A stretch of 64,000 bases of DNA. Origin: Bifidobacterium lemurum (GTDB lineage: Bacteria > Actinomycetota > Actinomycetes > Actinomycetales > Bifidobacteriaceae). The position numbers and the translations under genes are program-made. Positions 47,393-56,432 of the stretch are shown one piece after another. Within the stretch, counting starts at the first letter, position 1; the number at the start of each line of letters is the position of its first letter. The stretch covers positions 186,001 through 250,000 of the forward strand of contig NZ_CP062948.1 in the NCBI RefSeq assembly GCF_014898175.1, given 5' to 3'. The notes under the pieces are model-generated. The model was given only the letters and a program-made list of their open reading frames with translations. It did no database searches and was not told the DNA's origin.

Positions 47393-50300
47393 CGTTCGAT
47401 TTCCTTTCCGCTCTTGCGCAGCGCGCGAGCATACATCGTCAGGGACAGCACCGTCAGCGCCAGCGCGGCCGCAATGAACGCCGCGTAGCTCCAACGCCAC
47501 CATGTCATATTCGTCACCACACGAGAGGTGCTGTTCAGGCCGTTCATGGCGTTCGAATTCGCGAGGGCGTAGAACAGGTACTTCGTGTTGTCTCGGAGGG
47601 CCTGCACGAACTGACGATCGCCGCTGACGCCCTCCACGGTCATGTACTGCCAGGAACCGGAGCTGCCGATCTGGCTGTCGGAGCTGATGCCCATCAGCGT
47701 GGTGCCGCCGATGACGGATTCCTTGGCGGACATGTAATCCGTGACGTCCTTCATCGAGAACACGATATCGGTCATCAGGAAGCCCTGATATCCCCATTCT
47801 CCGCGCAGGATGTTCTGCATCAGGCCGACATGTCCGGACGAGTAGGTGACGCCGACGCGGTTCATGGAGGTCATCAGGCCGTTCATGCCCGCGTCCACCA
47901 TGCCTTCGAAGCCGCGAAGCTCAGTTTCACGGGCCTTCTGCTCGTTCATGAACACGCTGATGCCCATGCGGCCGGATTCCTGGTCGTTGAAGGCCAGATG
48001 CTTGGGAACGATGATCGTGCCCTTCTCCCTGGCGGCGGCCACCACGGCGCTGGCGCAGTAGTTCGTTACCATCGGATCTTCCGAATAGTATTCGTCGTTG
48101 CGTCCGTTATACGGCGTGCGCTGGTTGTTCACACCCGGAGCGAAGAAGATCGTGGTGTTCGTCCACAGCGAGTCGTTGCCGAACAGCGCGCCTTGCGCGG
48201 TGGCGAGGTCCTTGTTGAAGGTCGAGGCGACGATGGGCTCGCAGACATAGTCGTTGGGCTTGTAGGTCGCGTTCGGATCGTCTTCGGACACGTACGTCGG
48301 GGAGTCGGGATCGGTGCTGCGGGTGGCAAGGTCGGTTCCGTTGATGCCGCCGGGGCCATCCGATTCGAGCGCATTGACGATTTCGTCGACGGATTCGTAC
48401 TTCTTGGGCTGGGTGCCGCCAACTCGAATGCCGTAGAGCGCGTCCTCAAGCGTGACGCCGTCCATGATCTCTTCCCAGCGCTCGTCATCGAAGTCGGCAC
48501 CCTTCATCTCCAAGAAGGAGACGCTGCTTTCCTCTTCGGGGAAGATGTCGCTGGTGTCCTCATCGGTTTTCATCTCGTAGAAGTCCGACTGCATGTACGG
48601 CTGCATCTCGTCGGTGATTGCGATGTCCGTGTAGGACTTGGGCCACGTGCCCTCCCAATCGGAGCGGCTGAGATATGTCACCGTGCCTTCCTGCCAATAG
48701 TTGAGATCCATATCGTCAAGCTGGTTGGTGATTTCGGTGCCGTTCTCGCTGGTGGCATAGGTGGTGTCGTCGAACTCATCCTGATGCCAGGTGTAGGTCA
48801 ACGAGCTGTCACCATCGGCGGTCATACCGTCGGCGGTGTCATAACCCTGCGCGGCGAGGATATTGTTCAATGCGTCATGCGCACCATTGCCGATGGCCAC
48901 ATAGTAGTCGCCGGCGTCCATAATGTAGGTTTTCGCGGTGGTGTAGTCGTAGCTGGCGAGATACTTCAACTCAAACGTGGTCGAAACGGTCTGGGATTCG
49001 CCGGGCTGCAGCTCATCGGTTTTGACGTAGTCCATCAGCTGCACGCCGGCTTTCTCGACATTGTTCTGCTTGTCGTAGTCGGTGTACGGCGACTGCGCGT
49101 AAACCTGCACGACGTCCTTGCCCGCCACGCTACCAGTGTTGGTCACCGTCGCGGTCACAGTCATCGTATGGTTCTCGTCGTCGGCCTCGACCGAGTCGAG
49201 TCGCTGCTCAAAGGTGGTGTAGCTTAGGCCTTCGCCGAATCCGTAGACGATTTCATCCTCGTAGTTCCACGCATCGCCGTCGATGGATCCCGTTGCGGAA
49301 TCCGCGTTGCCTTGGTCGGCGACGGCATCGGCGTAGCGGGTTTCGTAATACTTGTATCCGGAGTAGATGCCTTCGGCTTCGACCAGATACATCGACTCCA
49401 TCTGGTCTCCCTTGTTGGCGTATTCGTAGTTGCCGAAGTTCACCATGGCGGGAGACGACTGCGAGTTCGCCGCGTAGGTGCTCGTCAGATGACCGGAGGG
49501 GCTTTCCTCTCCGTTGAGCACGTCGGCCACGCCGTTGAAACCGTAGACGCCGGGCAGACCGACCCACATAATCGCGTCGATTTGGTCGTTATCCGCCAGA
49601 TCGCCGATTTCAAGCTGGTTCACGGCGTTGATCAGTACGACGACCTTATCGAAATTCTGGCAGGCGAGATCGATCATCGCGCGTTCCTCGTCGTTCAACG
49701 CCAACGCGTTCGCGCCGCTTTCGCCTTCGGCCAATCCGTCATCGCCGGGCAGATAGTCCGCTGCTTCGGAGGCGGAGCGCCCCACGACCACGATCGCGGC
49801 GTCCGAATACTCGGCGAAGGAATCCTGGTAGCCTGCCGCATGCTCTTCGTATGCGGACAACGGCGGCTCTCCGACCGCGTACTGTCCCGGAACCGGGCCG
49901 ATGAACGTGGAGGTCAATGCGCCCGGACGATAGGGGTAGATGTCGTTGCCTTGGTCGTCCTTACCATCGGTGACATTGCCGAGCGTCTCATACAGGGCGG
50001 TCATGGTCGGATTGACCTCGAAACCACCATCCGTCAGCGCCTGTTCCAAAGACACCGCGTTCTCTTCGTCGACGGAGCCTCCGAATTCGGGACCATAGTA
50101 CGGGTAGTGGCTCGTCGCTCCGAACAGCGTGACCTTGTCTCCGCTGCTCAGCGGCAACGTGCCGTTGTTCTTGAGCAGTACGCTGCCTTCCTCGCTCAGC
50201 TGCTCGTTGAGGTCTTTGTGGGCCTGCACCAATTCGTCGGTGGTGGTGTAGTCCGAAGTGTAGGTGTAGGTGTCGCTTGCCGTTTTGTCGCTGGTTTGGA

Positions 50301-50439
50301 TCGAGCTGGAGGTGGTGCCGAGGTTCTGGTCCAAAGACTCCTTCCAGCTTTCGCACACCGTGGCCACTCCCACGGATAATGCCAGTAACGAGGCGGTGAT
50401 GGTCGTGAATCCACGCCATACGTTTGTCTTGCGGGACAT
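47389..50439 (-). CDS. Membrane-anchored GH3 enzyme with permuted domain order
   Basis: A 1,016-residue protein with one membrane helix at each end (about 10-30, FTTITASLLALSVGVATV; about 980-1005, WSYAAFIAAALALTVLSLTM) and a charged cytosolic tail RKSGKEIER. The roughly 950 residues between them should lie outside the cell. The domains run in reverse: GH3 C-terminal domain first (EEGSVLLKNNGTLPLSSGDK to about 400), FnIII-like next (GFGEGLSYTTFEQRLDSVEA), then the GH3 TIM barrel (APGVNNQRTPYNGRND; PKHLAFNDQESGRMG). The nucleophile Asp is in QGFLMTDIVFSMKD. Reverse-order GH3 enzymes are known from ruminal bacteria. The protein acts with the coupled 4-helix protein and lies 17 bp downstream of a GH43 gene. 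Confidence 0.88.
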   Translation of the reverse strand: MSRKTNVWRGFTTITASLLALSVGVATVCESWKESLDQNLGTTSSSIQTSDKTASDTYTYTSDYTTTDELVQAHKDLNEQLSEEGSVLLKNNGTLPLSSGDKVTLFGATSHYPYYGPEFGGSVDEENAVSLEQALTDGGFEVNPTMTALYETLGNVTDGKDDQGNDIYPYRPGALTSTFIGPVPGQYAVGEPPLSAYEEHAAGYQDSFAEYSDAAIVVVGRSASEAADYLPGDDGLAEGESGANALALNDEERAMIDLACQNFDKVVVLINAVNQLEIGDLADNDQIDAIMWVGLPGVYGFNGVADVLNGEESPSGHLTSTYAANSQSSPAMVNFGNYEYANKGDQMESMYLVEAEGIYSGYKYYETRYADAVADQGNADSATGSIDGDAWNYEDEIVYGFGEGLSYTTFEQRLDSVEADDENHTMTVTATVTNTGSVAGKDVVQVYAQSPYTDYDKQNNVEKAGVQLMDYVKTDELQPGESQTVSTTFELKYLASYDYTTAKTYIMDAGDYYVAIGNGAHDALNNILAAQGYDTADGMTADGDSSLTYTWHQDEFDDTTYATSENGTEITNQLDDMDLNYWQEGTVTYLSRSDWEGTWPKSYTDIAITDEMQPYMQSDFYEMKTDEDTSDIFPEEESSVSFLEMKGADFDDERWEEIMDGVTLEDALYGIRVGGTQPKKYESVDEIVNALESDGPGGINGTDLATRSTDPDSPTYVSEDDPNATYKPNDYVCEPIVASTFNKDLATAQGALFGNDSLWTNTTIFFAPGVNNQRTPYNGRNDEYYSEDPMVTNYCASAVVAAAREKGTIIVPKHLAFNDQESGRMGISVFMNEQKARETELRGFEGMVDAGMNGLMTSMNRVGVTYSSGHVGLMQNILRGEWGYQGFLMTDIVFSMKDVTDYMSAKESVIGGTTLMGISSDSQIGSSGSWQYMTVEGVSGDRQFVQALRDNTKYLFYALANSNAMNGLNSTSRVVTNMTWWRWSYAAFIAAALALTVLSLTMYARALRKSGKEIER

Positions 50440-50456
50440 CCGCTGCTCTCCTTGTT

Positions 50457-51911
50457 CTAGTTCAGTTCAAATTGATGGAAATCAAAGGCGCCGGTGCCTT
50501 CAAAAGTGAAGTACAGCGCTTGCGCTCCCGTCTGCGGCTTCAATGCCGCCGCGGGGAACGTGGTGATGCGTGTGGACGGCGTGACGTCGATGCTGGCGAC
50601 CGGTTCGCCGTGCATACGAGTCGACACCACCATCCGTCCGCGCGCGTTGCCCTTGCCGCTGATGGCGATCCGTCGCGTATCGTCCAGCGCGAAGTATTTG
50701 AAGCCGGCGGTCGCGCCGTTTCTCATATTCGCGATGTACTGGTCCGGATTGCTTTCGCGGTCTTTCCCGGTTTGCGTGAAATAGGGCTCGTGGCCTTTGA
50801 GTCCTCTGAACGCTCCGTAGAATCGGGTGCCCTTGGCGGACATCAGATTGCAGGCGATTCTTGCCTCATATACTCCTTTCCCTGTGAGCGGGCCCCCGTT
50901 GAGTCCGCACGACGTCGTTTCGACCTGCAGGAACCTGCCATCCTCGAACCGGATTTCCTCGGCGCAGGCCTGCCGGGAGAACTGGTGCCGGTTCGTTTGG
51001 CGATGGTAGAAGACGTAGTATTTGCCGTTGAGTTCAATCAGGCTGCCGTGGTTGTTGCCGGTGAAGTTGGTCGCCTTCTGGGCGGTGCGTCCGTCGAGTC
51101 CGATGTCTCCGTTGGAGATCAGCACGCCGCCGAAGCGGAATCCGCTCACCGGATTGTCGCTGGTCGCATAGCACAGTTCGTGGCTCAACTGCGAGCTGTA
51201 GACGAAATAGTAGGTGTCGCCGAATTTGCGCATCGAGGCGGCCTCCAGGAACTCGTGCCCCTCATAGCCCGTGCCCTCGGCGGCGCCCGGTCCGGGCACG
51301 CCGATGTAGTGCACATCCTCATAGCCGGGCTTGATGGTGAGCATGTCGGGTTCGAGCTCGAACACCATGGCACCCTTGACGGTGGGTTTCTCGCCGTGCA
51401 GCAGAATCGGATTGGACTGCAGCGCGAATCCGGAATACAGGTAGATGCGGCCGTCGTCGTCCACGAACACGCCGGGGTCGAACATCTTCGGCTCGTTGCG
51501 CATGCCCAACGCCACACCGTCGGCGTATTTGACCACGCCAAGATACTCATAGCGTCCGGCGGGCTCGTCGCAGACGGCCACCTTGATGTAGTGGTCGCCC
51601 ATGAAGTAGAAGAAATAGTAGCGTCCGTCCGGCCCTTGGCACATGTCGGGGGCGGCGAATCCGTACTGGATGCGGTTGCGGTTGCCGTGCGGATCCTGAT
51701 CTCGCGAAAAAATCACGCCCTCGTAGCGCCAGTCGGCCAGGTCGTTCAGCGGAGCGGACCAGCACACGTAGTCGTTGAGGCAGAAGCTGTAGCCGTTGAA
51801 CCGGTCGTGGGAGCCGTACAGGTACACGCGGTCGCCCCACACGTGCGGTTCGCCGTCGGGCACATACTCGTAGCTCGGCAGATACGGGTTGAAGGCCTGA
51901 AGCGCTGCCAT
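50457..51911 (-). CDS. GH43-family glycosidase with C-terminal CBM-like domain
   Basis: A 484-residue cytosolic GH43-type enzyme, probably an arabinofuranosidase or xylosidase. The propeller contains DGEPHVWGDRVYLYGSHDRF, MFDPGVFVDDDGRIYLYSG and the likely acid Glu in GHEFLEAASMRKFGDTYYFV. The last 120 residues (GVYEARIACNLMSAKGTRFY; GALYFTFEGTGAFDFHQFEL-like ending) resemble a carbohydrate-binding jelly roll. The start follows GAGGAGGTTCTCCC. The gene precedes the membrane GH3 by 17 bp and follows the histidine kinase gene by 146 bp, all on the minus strand. Confidence 0.85.
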   Translation of the reverse strand: MAALQAFNPYLPSYEYVPDGEPHVWGDRVYLYGSHDRFNGYSFCLNDYVCWSAPLNDLADWRYEGVIFSRDQDPHGNRNRIQYGFAAPDMCQGPDGRYYFFYFMGDHYIKVAVCDEPAGRYEYLGVVKYADGVALGMRNEPKMFDPGVFVDDDGRIYLYSGFALQSNPILLHGEKPTVKGAMVFELEPDMLTIKPGYEDVHYIGVPGPGAAEGTGYEGHEFLEAASMRKFGDTYYFVYSSQLSHELCYATSDNPVSGFRFGGVLISNGDIGLDGRTAQKATNFTGNNHGSLIELNGKYYVFYHRQTNRHQFSRQACAEEIRFEDGRFLQVETTSCGLNGGPLTGKGVYEARIACNLMSAKGTRFYGAFRGLKGHEPYFTQTGKDRESNPDQYIANMRNGATAGFKYFALDDTRRIAISGKGNARGRMVVSTRMHGEPVASIDVTPSTRITTFPAAALKPQTGAQALYFTFEGTGAFDFHQFELN

Positions 51912-52057
51912 GGGAGAACCTCCTCGTCTCGTTCGTCACGTTGTTGTGATGGTTCCAACGTACCGAACGCGGCATGGGAGAAGGGCCCGGCGAACGCCAT
52001 CGGTGGCGATTATGCCGTGAACTGTCATTCTGCGACGCGATCGGGCAGTTCGCCGGA

Positions 52058-53389
52058 TTAGGCCGAGCGCACGGGAATCAGCATACGCAGGATGAAACGA
52101 CCGTCATCGACCCGCGCGGTGATGGAGCCGCCGTAGCGTTCCACGATCTCACGCATGCTTTTGAATCCGAAGCCGTGATTGACATCGTCACCTTTGGTAC
52201 TGCGCGGCACGCCTTTGTCGAAAGAGACCGGCCCCTCGCATCCGTTCTCGACGCAGATCTGCACGAAGCCCTTGCGCTCCGCGACCGAGCAGAGGACCTG
52301 CCGGCGGTCGGCGTCGCGCACGCGGCCGGCCGCTTCGATGGCGTTGTCCAAAGCGTTGCCGAACAGCGAGCTCAAATCCATCGGATCAATGAATTCCAGG
52401 CTCTCCCCCTGCGCCACGCATTGCAGTTGGATGCCGAGCGTGCGGCATCGTTCGGTTTTCATGGTGAGCATCGTGTCGAGCACGTCGTTGCCGGTGCGGT
52501 AGGCGGCCTCATACGCACCGATCTCCCGCTCGAGTCGGTCGAGATGCGCGTTCGCGTCACCGCCTTCGGCCCGCAGCAGCGCGATCTGATGTTTGAGGTC
52601 ATGATATTTGCGGTTCACCACATCCATGCTCTCTTTGGAGATGCGGTAGCTGTTGTACTGCATCTGCAGCATGGAGCGCAGCGCCGCCTGCTCCACCTCG
52701 AGGTTCCGTTCGCGCATCTGCAGGTCGAATACGAACAGCATGGCCACACCGGCGAAATCGGTCATCGTGCGGATGATGAACAACTCGCCCGACAGCGTGG
52801 TGCTGAACGGAGTGTCCGAAAGCACATAGCTGATATTGCTCAGCGAATAAGCGAACAGACCGATGAACACCACCGTCAGCAGATCGTTCCAACGCACGCG
52901 CAATTCCGGGCCGGAGCCGCGACTGCGCCGGGTGAGCAACCACGCCGCCGAGAATACCGCGGCATGGATCACCACCAGACACGCCACGTTCGCCACCTGC
53001 ACGCTGGGCACCGACCAGCGGCTGATCAGATAGTAGTAGATCTGGTATTCAAGCGAGGCGGCGAACTCCCCCAGCATCACCACCTGCACCGTGTAGTATC
53101 CGGCCTGCATGGCGTTCAACCGGCACGTCGCGAGGATGAAAACGAACACCACCGCCATGCACAACGCGACGCTGGGCACGTACAGCATCATGGGAATGCC
53201 GTCGGTCAGCCGCATCCACCCCTCCAGCAGGCCGATCGCGCCCAGCGACAGGGCGGTGGTGCGCCACCAGTCGAAGCGGCGCGGCATACGCGCCACGCAC
53301 AGCACCAGCGCGGCCAACCAGTAGGCGAACATGTAGTAGCTGCCGGGGGTTTCGACCAGCGTCATATCCATGGGATTATCCGGACTCAT
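52058..53389 (-). CDS. AgrC-like (GHKL/HPK10) sensor histidine kinase
   Basis: A 443-residue kinase. About six membrane helices occupy residues 15-225 with short loops, as in peptide-sensing AgrC-type kinases. The phospho-acceptor His is in KYHDLKHQIALLRAEG. The ATP-binding region has an N box NALDNAIEAAGRV and a G box GFGFKSMREIVERYGG. It shares a 4-bp overlap with the response regulator (ATGA). No AgrD-like peptide gene is seen near it. Because the next genes encode GH43 and an external GH3, it may respond to a carbohydrate product or a peptide encoded elsewhere. Confidence 0.9.
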   Translation of the reverse strand: MSPDNPMDMTLVETPGSYYMFAYWLAALVLCVARMPRRFDWWRTTALSLGAIGLLEGWMRLTDGIPMMLYVPSVALCMAVVFVFILATCRLNAMQAGYYTVQVVMLGEFAASLEYQIYYYLISRWSVPSVQVANVACLVVIHAAVFSAAWLLTRRSRGSGPELRVRWNDLLTVVFIGLFAYSLSNISYVLSDTPFSTTLSGELFIIRTMTDFAGVAMLFVFDLQMRERNLEVEQAALRSMLQMQYNSYRISKESMDVVNRKYHDLKHQIALLRAEGGDANAHLDRLEREIGAYEAAYRTGNDVLDTMLTMKTERCRTLGIQLQCVAQGESLEFIDPMDLSSLFGNALDNAIEAAGRVRDADRRQVLCSVAERKGFVQICVENGCEGPVSFDKGVPRSTKGDDVNHGFGFKSMREIVERYGGSITARVDDGRFILRMLIPVRSA

Positions 53390-54099
53390 AACGCCGTCTC
53401 CCCCATGCGGTCGTTAAGCGCGTCCAGCAAGGGCTTGCGGCGGGCGCGGCTGACGATCACCGTCTCGTCTCCGATCAGCACGTCGGATCCGTTGAGCCCG
53501 TCCACATAGTCGAGGTTGATCAGGAACATCTTGTTGCAGCGGAAGAACACGCTCCTGTCGAGTTTCTCCTCCAGCTCGCGCATGGTGACGCGGGCGGCCA
53601 TGTCGCCGTTGGTCGTGTGCAGCACCAGCGTATGGTCGCGCACCTCGACGTATCGGATGGCGTCGGTGCGCACGCGCTGGAAGCCGCCCGCCATGGGCAG
53701 CGTCACGAAACTCCCCTGCCGCCTGCGCAGGCTGCGGACCGCACGCTCGAAATGCTGGCGGAACGTGCCGTAGGTCATGGGTTTGAGGATGTAGTCGAAC
53801 GCGCCCACCTCATACCCCTTCATCGCGTATTGGGGTGCGTTGGTGACGAAGATGATAGTGACGGCGTCGTCGGTTCTGCGGATTTCGGCGGCCGCGTCCA
53901 TGCCGTTCATGAAGCGCATCTCGATATCCATCAGGATGATGTCGCAGCCGGGCTTGTACTGCTTGGCGATGCCGTCGCCGTCCTCATAGGTCGTCACTTC
54001 GACGCGCTCGCCGCACTCGCGGCCGTAGCGCTGCAGAAAGTCGCACATCTGCGTGCGGCAATCGTCGTCATCCTCCACAACGGACACTGAAAGCACCAC
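53386..54099 (-). CDS. LytTR-family (AgrA-like) response regulator
   Basis: A 237-residue regulator. The receiver domain has VVEDDDDCRTQMCDFLQRYG, the phospho-acceptor Asp in IILMDIEMRFMNG, the conserved Thr in IIFVTNAPQYAMKG and Lys in DYILKPMTYG. The LytTR DNA-binding domain is IRYVEVRDHTLVLHTTNG to FFRCNKMFLINLDYVDGLNG. A GTG at 54099 with GGAAGG five bases upstream is the best start; a longer frame to 54264 has no homology or ribosome site. It precedes the kinase with a 4-bp overlap. The likely targets are the GH43-GH3-membrane protein genes. Confidence 0.9.
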   Translation of the reverse strand: MVLSVSVVEDDDDCRTQMCDFLQRYGRECGERVEVTTYEDGDGIAKQYKPGCDIILMDIEMRFMNGMDAAAEIRRTDDAVTIIFVTNAPQYAMKGYEVGAFDYILKPMTYGTFRQHFERAVRSLRRRQGSFVTLPMAGGFQRVRTDAIRYVEVRDHTLVLHTTNGDMAARVTMRELEEKLDRSVFFRCNKMFLINLDYVDGLNGSDVLIGDETVIVSRARRKPLLDALNDRMGETAL

Positions 54100-54264
54100 A
54101 TCATCCTTCCGTCCGGCCCATACCCGTCTGCTCTCCGATATTACATGCGCGTAAAAATCAGATACAACGATCTCATCCCACACGTCTAACATCCAGCAGT
54201 CAATTAAACAGACATTACCCGCGCATCTTTCCAGAGCACATATCGAAAGTGATAGCCTTTTCAT

Positions 54265-54390
54265 ATGAAAACGCCATCAAAGAAGACGCCCCTGGAATTC
54301 GACCAAATCTTCGACGAGGGCGAAGAAGACATCACCCAGTATCTCGACATGGACACCGCCCATCGCCCCAACCGGCAGAAGAAGTCATAA
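54265..54390 (+). CDS. 41-residue ORF like the N-terminus of BrnA-type antitoxins (probable remnant)
   Basis: The frame encodes MKTPSKKTPLEFDQIFDEGE, then EDITQYLDMDTAHRPNRQKKS. The pattern EFD-IFD-GEED--YLDM--A-RP is the N-terminal signature of CopG/BrnA-like antitoxins. Those continue with a ribbon-helix-helix (K-VNVDFP) that is absent here. No toxin gene or good ribosome site is seen. It may be a truncated antitoxin left by a lost toxin-antitoxin pair, or a small free-standing protein. It lies between the divergent response regulator and a small membrane protein gene. Confidence 0.4.
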   Translation: MKTPSKKTPLEFDQIFDEGEEDITQYLDMDTAHRPNRQKKS

Positions 54391-54406
54391 GGAATGGGGT
54401 GCCGCA

Positions 54407-54820
54407 ATGTGTGGAATGAGTCACAAAGAAGGAACGGGAGGCGCAAACTCCCGGAGGAGAGCCCCTATATTGATTCAGGCGCTTGTCTGGATAATATCGC
54501 TTGTGGTCATATGGGTGTTCCCGTCAGTTCTGTCGATTTATGGCGTGCTATGGATTGTTCTCCCATGCCAGCTTCTTTATATCGGCTTCAAATCGGGGAG
54601 ATCTCATCGAGGCGTATGCGCAAACCTGCTGACCATACTGCTTTCAGGGATATTGTCGTTGATTGCGACGATGATCATCGGCACATCGTTAAATATGTTC
54701 CGTGGATGGAATATCTACTTTCCGCCGCTCGATTACCTCATACTCGGCTTCGTTTTTTCCTCAGTCGGAGTGCTGCTTTCCATTGCGACGCACTGGATAA
54801 AGACTCATCACCCTCGATGA
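54407..54820 (+). CDS. Small hypothetical membrane protein
   Basis: A 137-residue protein (ATG at 54407, or 54416 giving MSHKEGTG). It has a basic N-terminus and about four hydrophobic helices: ILIQALVWIISLVVIWVFP, VLWIVLPCQLLYIGF, LLTILLSGILSLIATMII and YLILGFVFSSVGVLLSIA. No family is recognised. GC content is lower than in the neighbouring genes. A strong bidirectional terminator follows. The function is unknown; the adjacent antitoxin-like remnant suggests a variable spot. Confidence 0.55.
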   Translation: MCGMSHKEGTGGANSRRRAPILIQALVWIISLVVIWVFPSVLSIYGVLWIVLPCQLLYIGFKSGRSHRGVCANLLTILLSGILSLIATMIIGTSLNMFRGWNIYFPPLDYLILGFVFSSVGVLLSIATHWIKTHHPR

Positions 54821-54912
54821 TGATTTTACGGAGCGTCCACGTTTCGATTGGCAGCGGCCTACGGATTCCAGCTACGATTCGGATACCCATCGCGATGTGG
54901 GGAAACAAGACT

Positions 54913-54965
54913 AAGAAAACGTCTTGCGGCACATCCTTTCCGGATGGGCCGCAAGACGTTTTCTT
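54913..54965. terminator. Strong bidirectional terminator
   Basis: AAGAAAACGTCTTGCGGC pairs perfectly with GCCGCAAGACGTTTTCTT between converging genes; both sides end in A/T-rich runs. Confidence 0.85.
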
Positions 54966-54983
54966 ATGACTTCAGCCGCTCCC

Positions 54984-56330
54984 CTAGTCCAGCACGAAGG
55001 TGTTGAAGGAGCGCGGGGCGAGGGTGGCCTTGATGCCGCGCGAGGCGTCGGCCGGGTCCGCGAATTCGAACGGCATCTCCGTTTCGAGCGCGTTCTGCGC
55101 CACGACGGCGATGGTGCCATCGGGGTTGCGGAAGGCGATGGCCATGGAGTTGAAGTGGCCGGTGGTGCCGAGCACCTTCGCGCCGGGGCGCACGAATTGC
55201 GAGAAGTGGCGCATCACGTAGTATTCGGGATTGCGGCGCACCTCATGGGTGTCGGCGGTGATGGTGAACAAGGAGTTCTGCCACCATCCCCATGTGGAAT
55301 CCTGGTCGTCGAGGATCATATTCCAGTAGGTGTAGGCGGTGGCGCCGTTGCGCAGGTAATGGTTGATCAGGTGGAAGATGTATTCCGCATACTCCCAGCT
55401 GTTGTCGCCCATACCACATTCTGATTCGGACTGGATCAGCTCGATCTCGGGCCACGACTCGTGCGTGCGGGCGATGCAGTTCTGCCCGGCCCACTGGTAG
55501 GCGATGCCCTTGATGTACTTGCGCGCCTCGTCGTCGAAGAGGATGTTGTCGACGTAACGGTTGTAGTTGTTCAGACGCATGCCGTAACCGCCGCCGGTCC
55601 ATGCCATGTCTTCGGGGCCGTTGAGCGTGCCCAGCCAGATGTCGGTGTCAAGCCCGGCCTCCTCGAACGCGGGGCCGAGATAGTCGCGGATGAACACCTT
55701 CATCGCCTCGGAGTCCCACAGGGCGCTGGGGAACTTCTGGTCGGCGAACACCTCGTTCTGCACATGCAGCTGGTTGACGGTGATGCCATGCTCGGCATAG
55801 GCCTGCACATACTTGACCAGATACTTGGCGTAGGCCTTGAGATTCTCCGGAGTTTGGATCAGACGGCCGTAGTTGTAGGCCTTCGGGCGCTTCATCCAGG
55901 TGGGCGGCGACCACGGGCTGGAGAACAGCTGCATGTCGGGCTGCCACTCCTGGGCGCGGTGGATGTACGGAATCAGCGTGCTTTCGTCGTTTTCGACGGA
56001 GAAATGCTCCATCTCATAGTCGCCTTCGATCTCGTCGTAGCTGTACCAATGGTCGGCGAAGTCGTTGGCGGCGACGGGCGCGCGGTTGAAGGTGAAGTTC
56101 ATCTCGTCGGGGCTGAACAGCTCCTTGATGATCTGGTCGCGCTCCTCTTCGCTCACCTGCTGCAAGGGCAGCCAGCCGAGCTCGTTGAAGCAGCCGCCGA
56201 AGCCGCGCAGGGCTTGGAATTCCTCGCCGGTGAGCTGCAGGTCGGGGGCGGTGGTGGCGCCGGTGGCGGCGATGTCGGCCGAGCGGTCCTCAAGTTTGTT
56301 CTCTTGCGTCGTGGCGATCCACGTGGTCAT
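54984..56330 (-). CDS. GH30 glycosidase
   Basis: A 448-residue cytosolic GH30 enzyme, beta-glucosidase, beta-1,6-glucanase or beta-xylosidase in type. The barrel begins GFGGCFNELGWLPL and includes LFSSPWSPPTWMKRP. The acid/base Glu is in LHVQNEVFADQKFP and the nucleophile Glu in IELIQSESECGMGDN. The C-terminal beta-domain ends LAPRSFNTFVLD. It lies downstream of the MFS permease at 56433 with a hairpin in the gap. AAAGGAGCATGAT precedes its start. The divergent TetR gene at 58084 is the likely switch. Confidence 0.92.
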   Translation of the reverse strand: MTTWIATTQENKLEDRSADIAATGATTAPDLQLTGEEFQALRGFGGCFNELGWLPLQQVSEEERDQIIKELFSPDEMNFTFNRAPVAANDFADHWYSYDEIEGDYEMEHFSVENDESTLIPYIHRAQEWQPDMQLFSSPWSPPTWMKRPKAYNYGRLIQTPENLKAYAKYLVKYVQAYAEHGITVNQLHVQNEVFADQKFPSALWDSEAMKVFIRDYLGPAFEEAGLDTDIWLGTLNGPEDMAWTGGGYGMRLNNYNRYVDNILFDDEARKYIKGIAYQWAGQNCIARTHESWPEIELIQSESECGMGDNSWEYAEYIFHLINHYLRNGATAYTYWNMILDDQDSTWGWWQNSLFTITADTHEVRRNPEYYVMRHFSQFVRPGAKVLGTTGHFNSMAIAFRNPDGTIAVVAQNALETEMPFEFADPADASRGIKATLAPRSFNTFVLD

Positions 56331-56376
56331 ATCATGCTCCTTTGCATGGGATTGGAAAAGTATTGGGAATAGGGAA

Positions 56377-56419
56377 CGCCCCGCGTCCGGCCGACTGGAA
56401 GCCGCCCTGACGCGGGGCG
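56377..56419 (-). terminator. Hairpin between MFS and GH30
   Basis: CGCCCCGCGTC pairs perfectly with GACGCGGGGCG. No T-run follows on the minus strand, so it may only attenuate or protect the upstream mRNA. Confidence 0.55.
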
Positions 56420-56432
56420 CTGGGAGAAGGGA

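Noticed and set aside
51912..52057. LytTR direct-repeat sites upstream of the GH43 gene
   Set aside because: One ACAGTT-like half-site is visible on the minus strand, but the second half at the expected spacing is poor, so no site is called.
54100..54420. An AgrD-like signal peptide gene for the AgrC-type kinase
   Set aside because: The only small frame (54265-54390) has no Cys, no amphipathic leader and looks like an antitoxin N-terminus.
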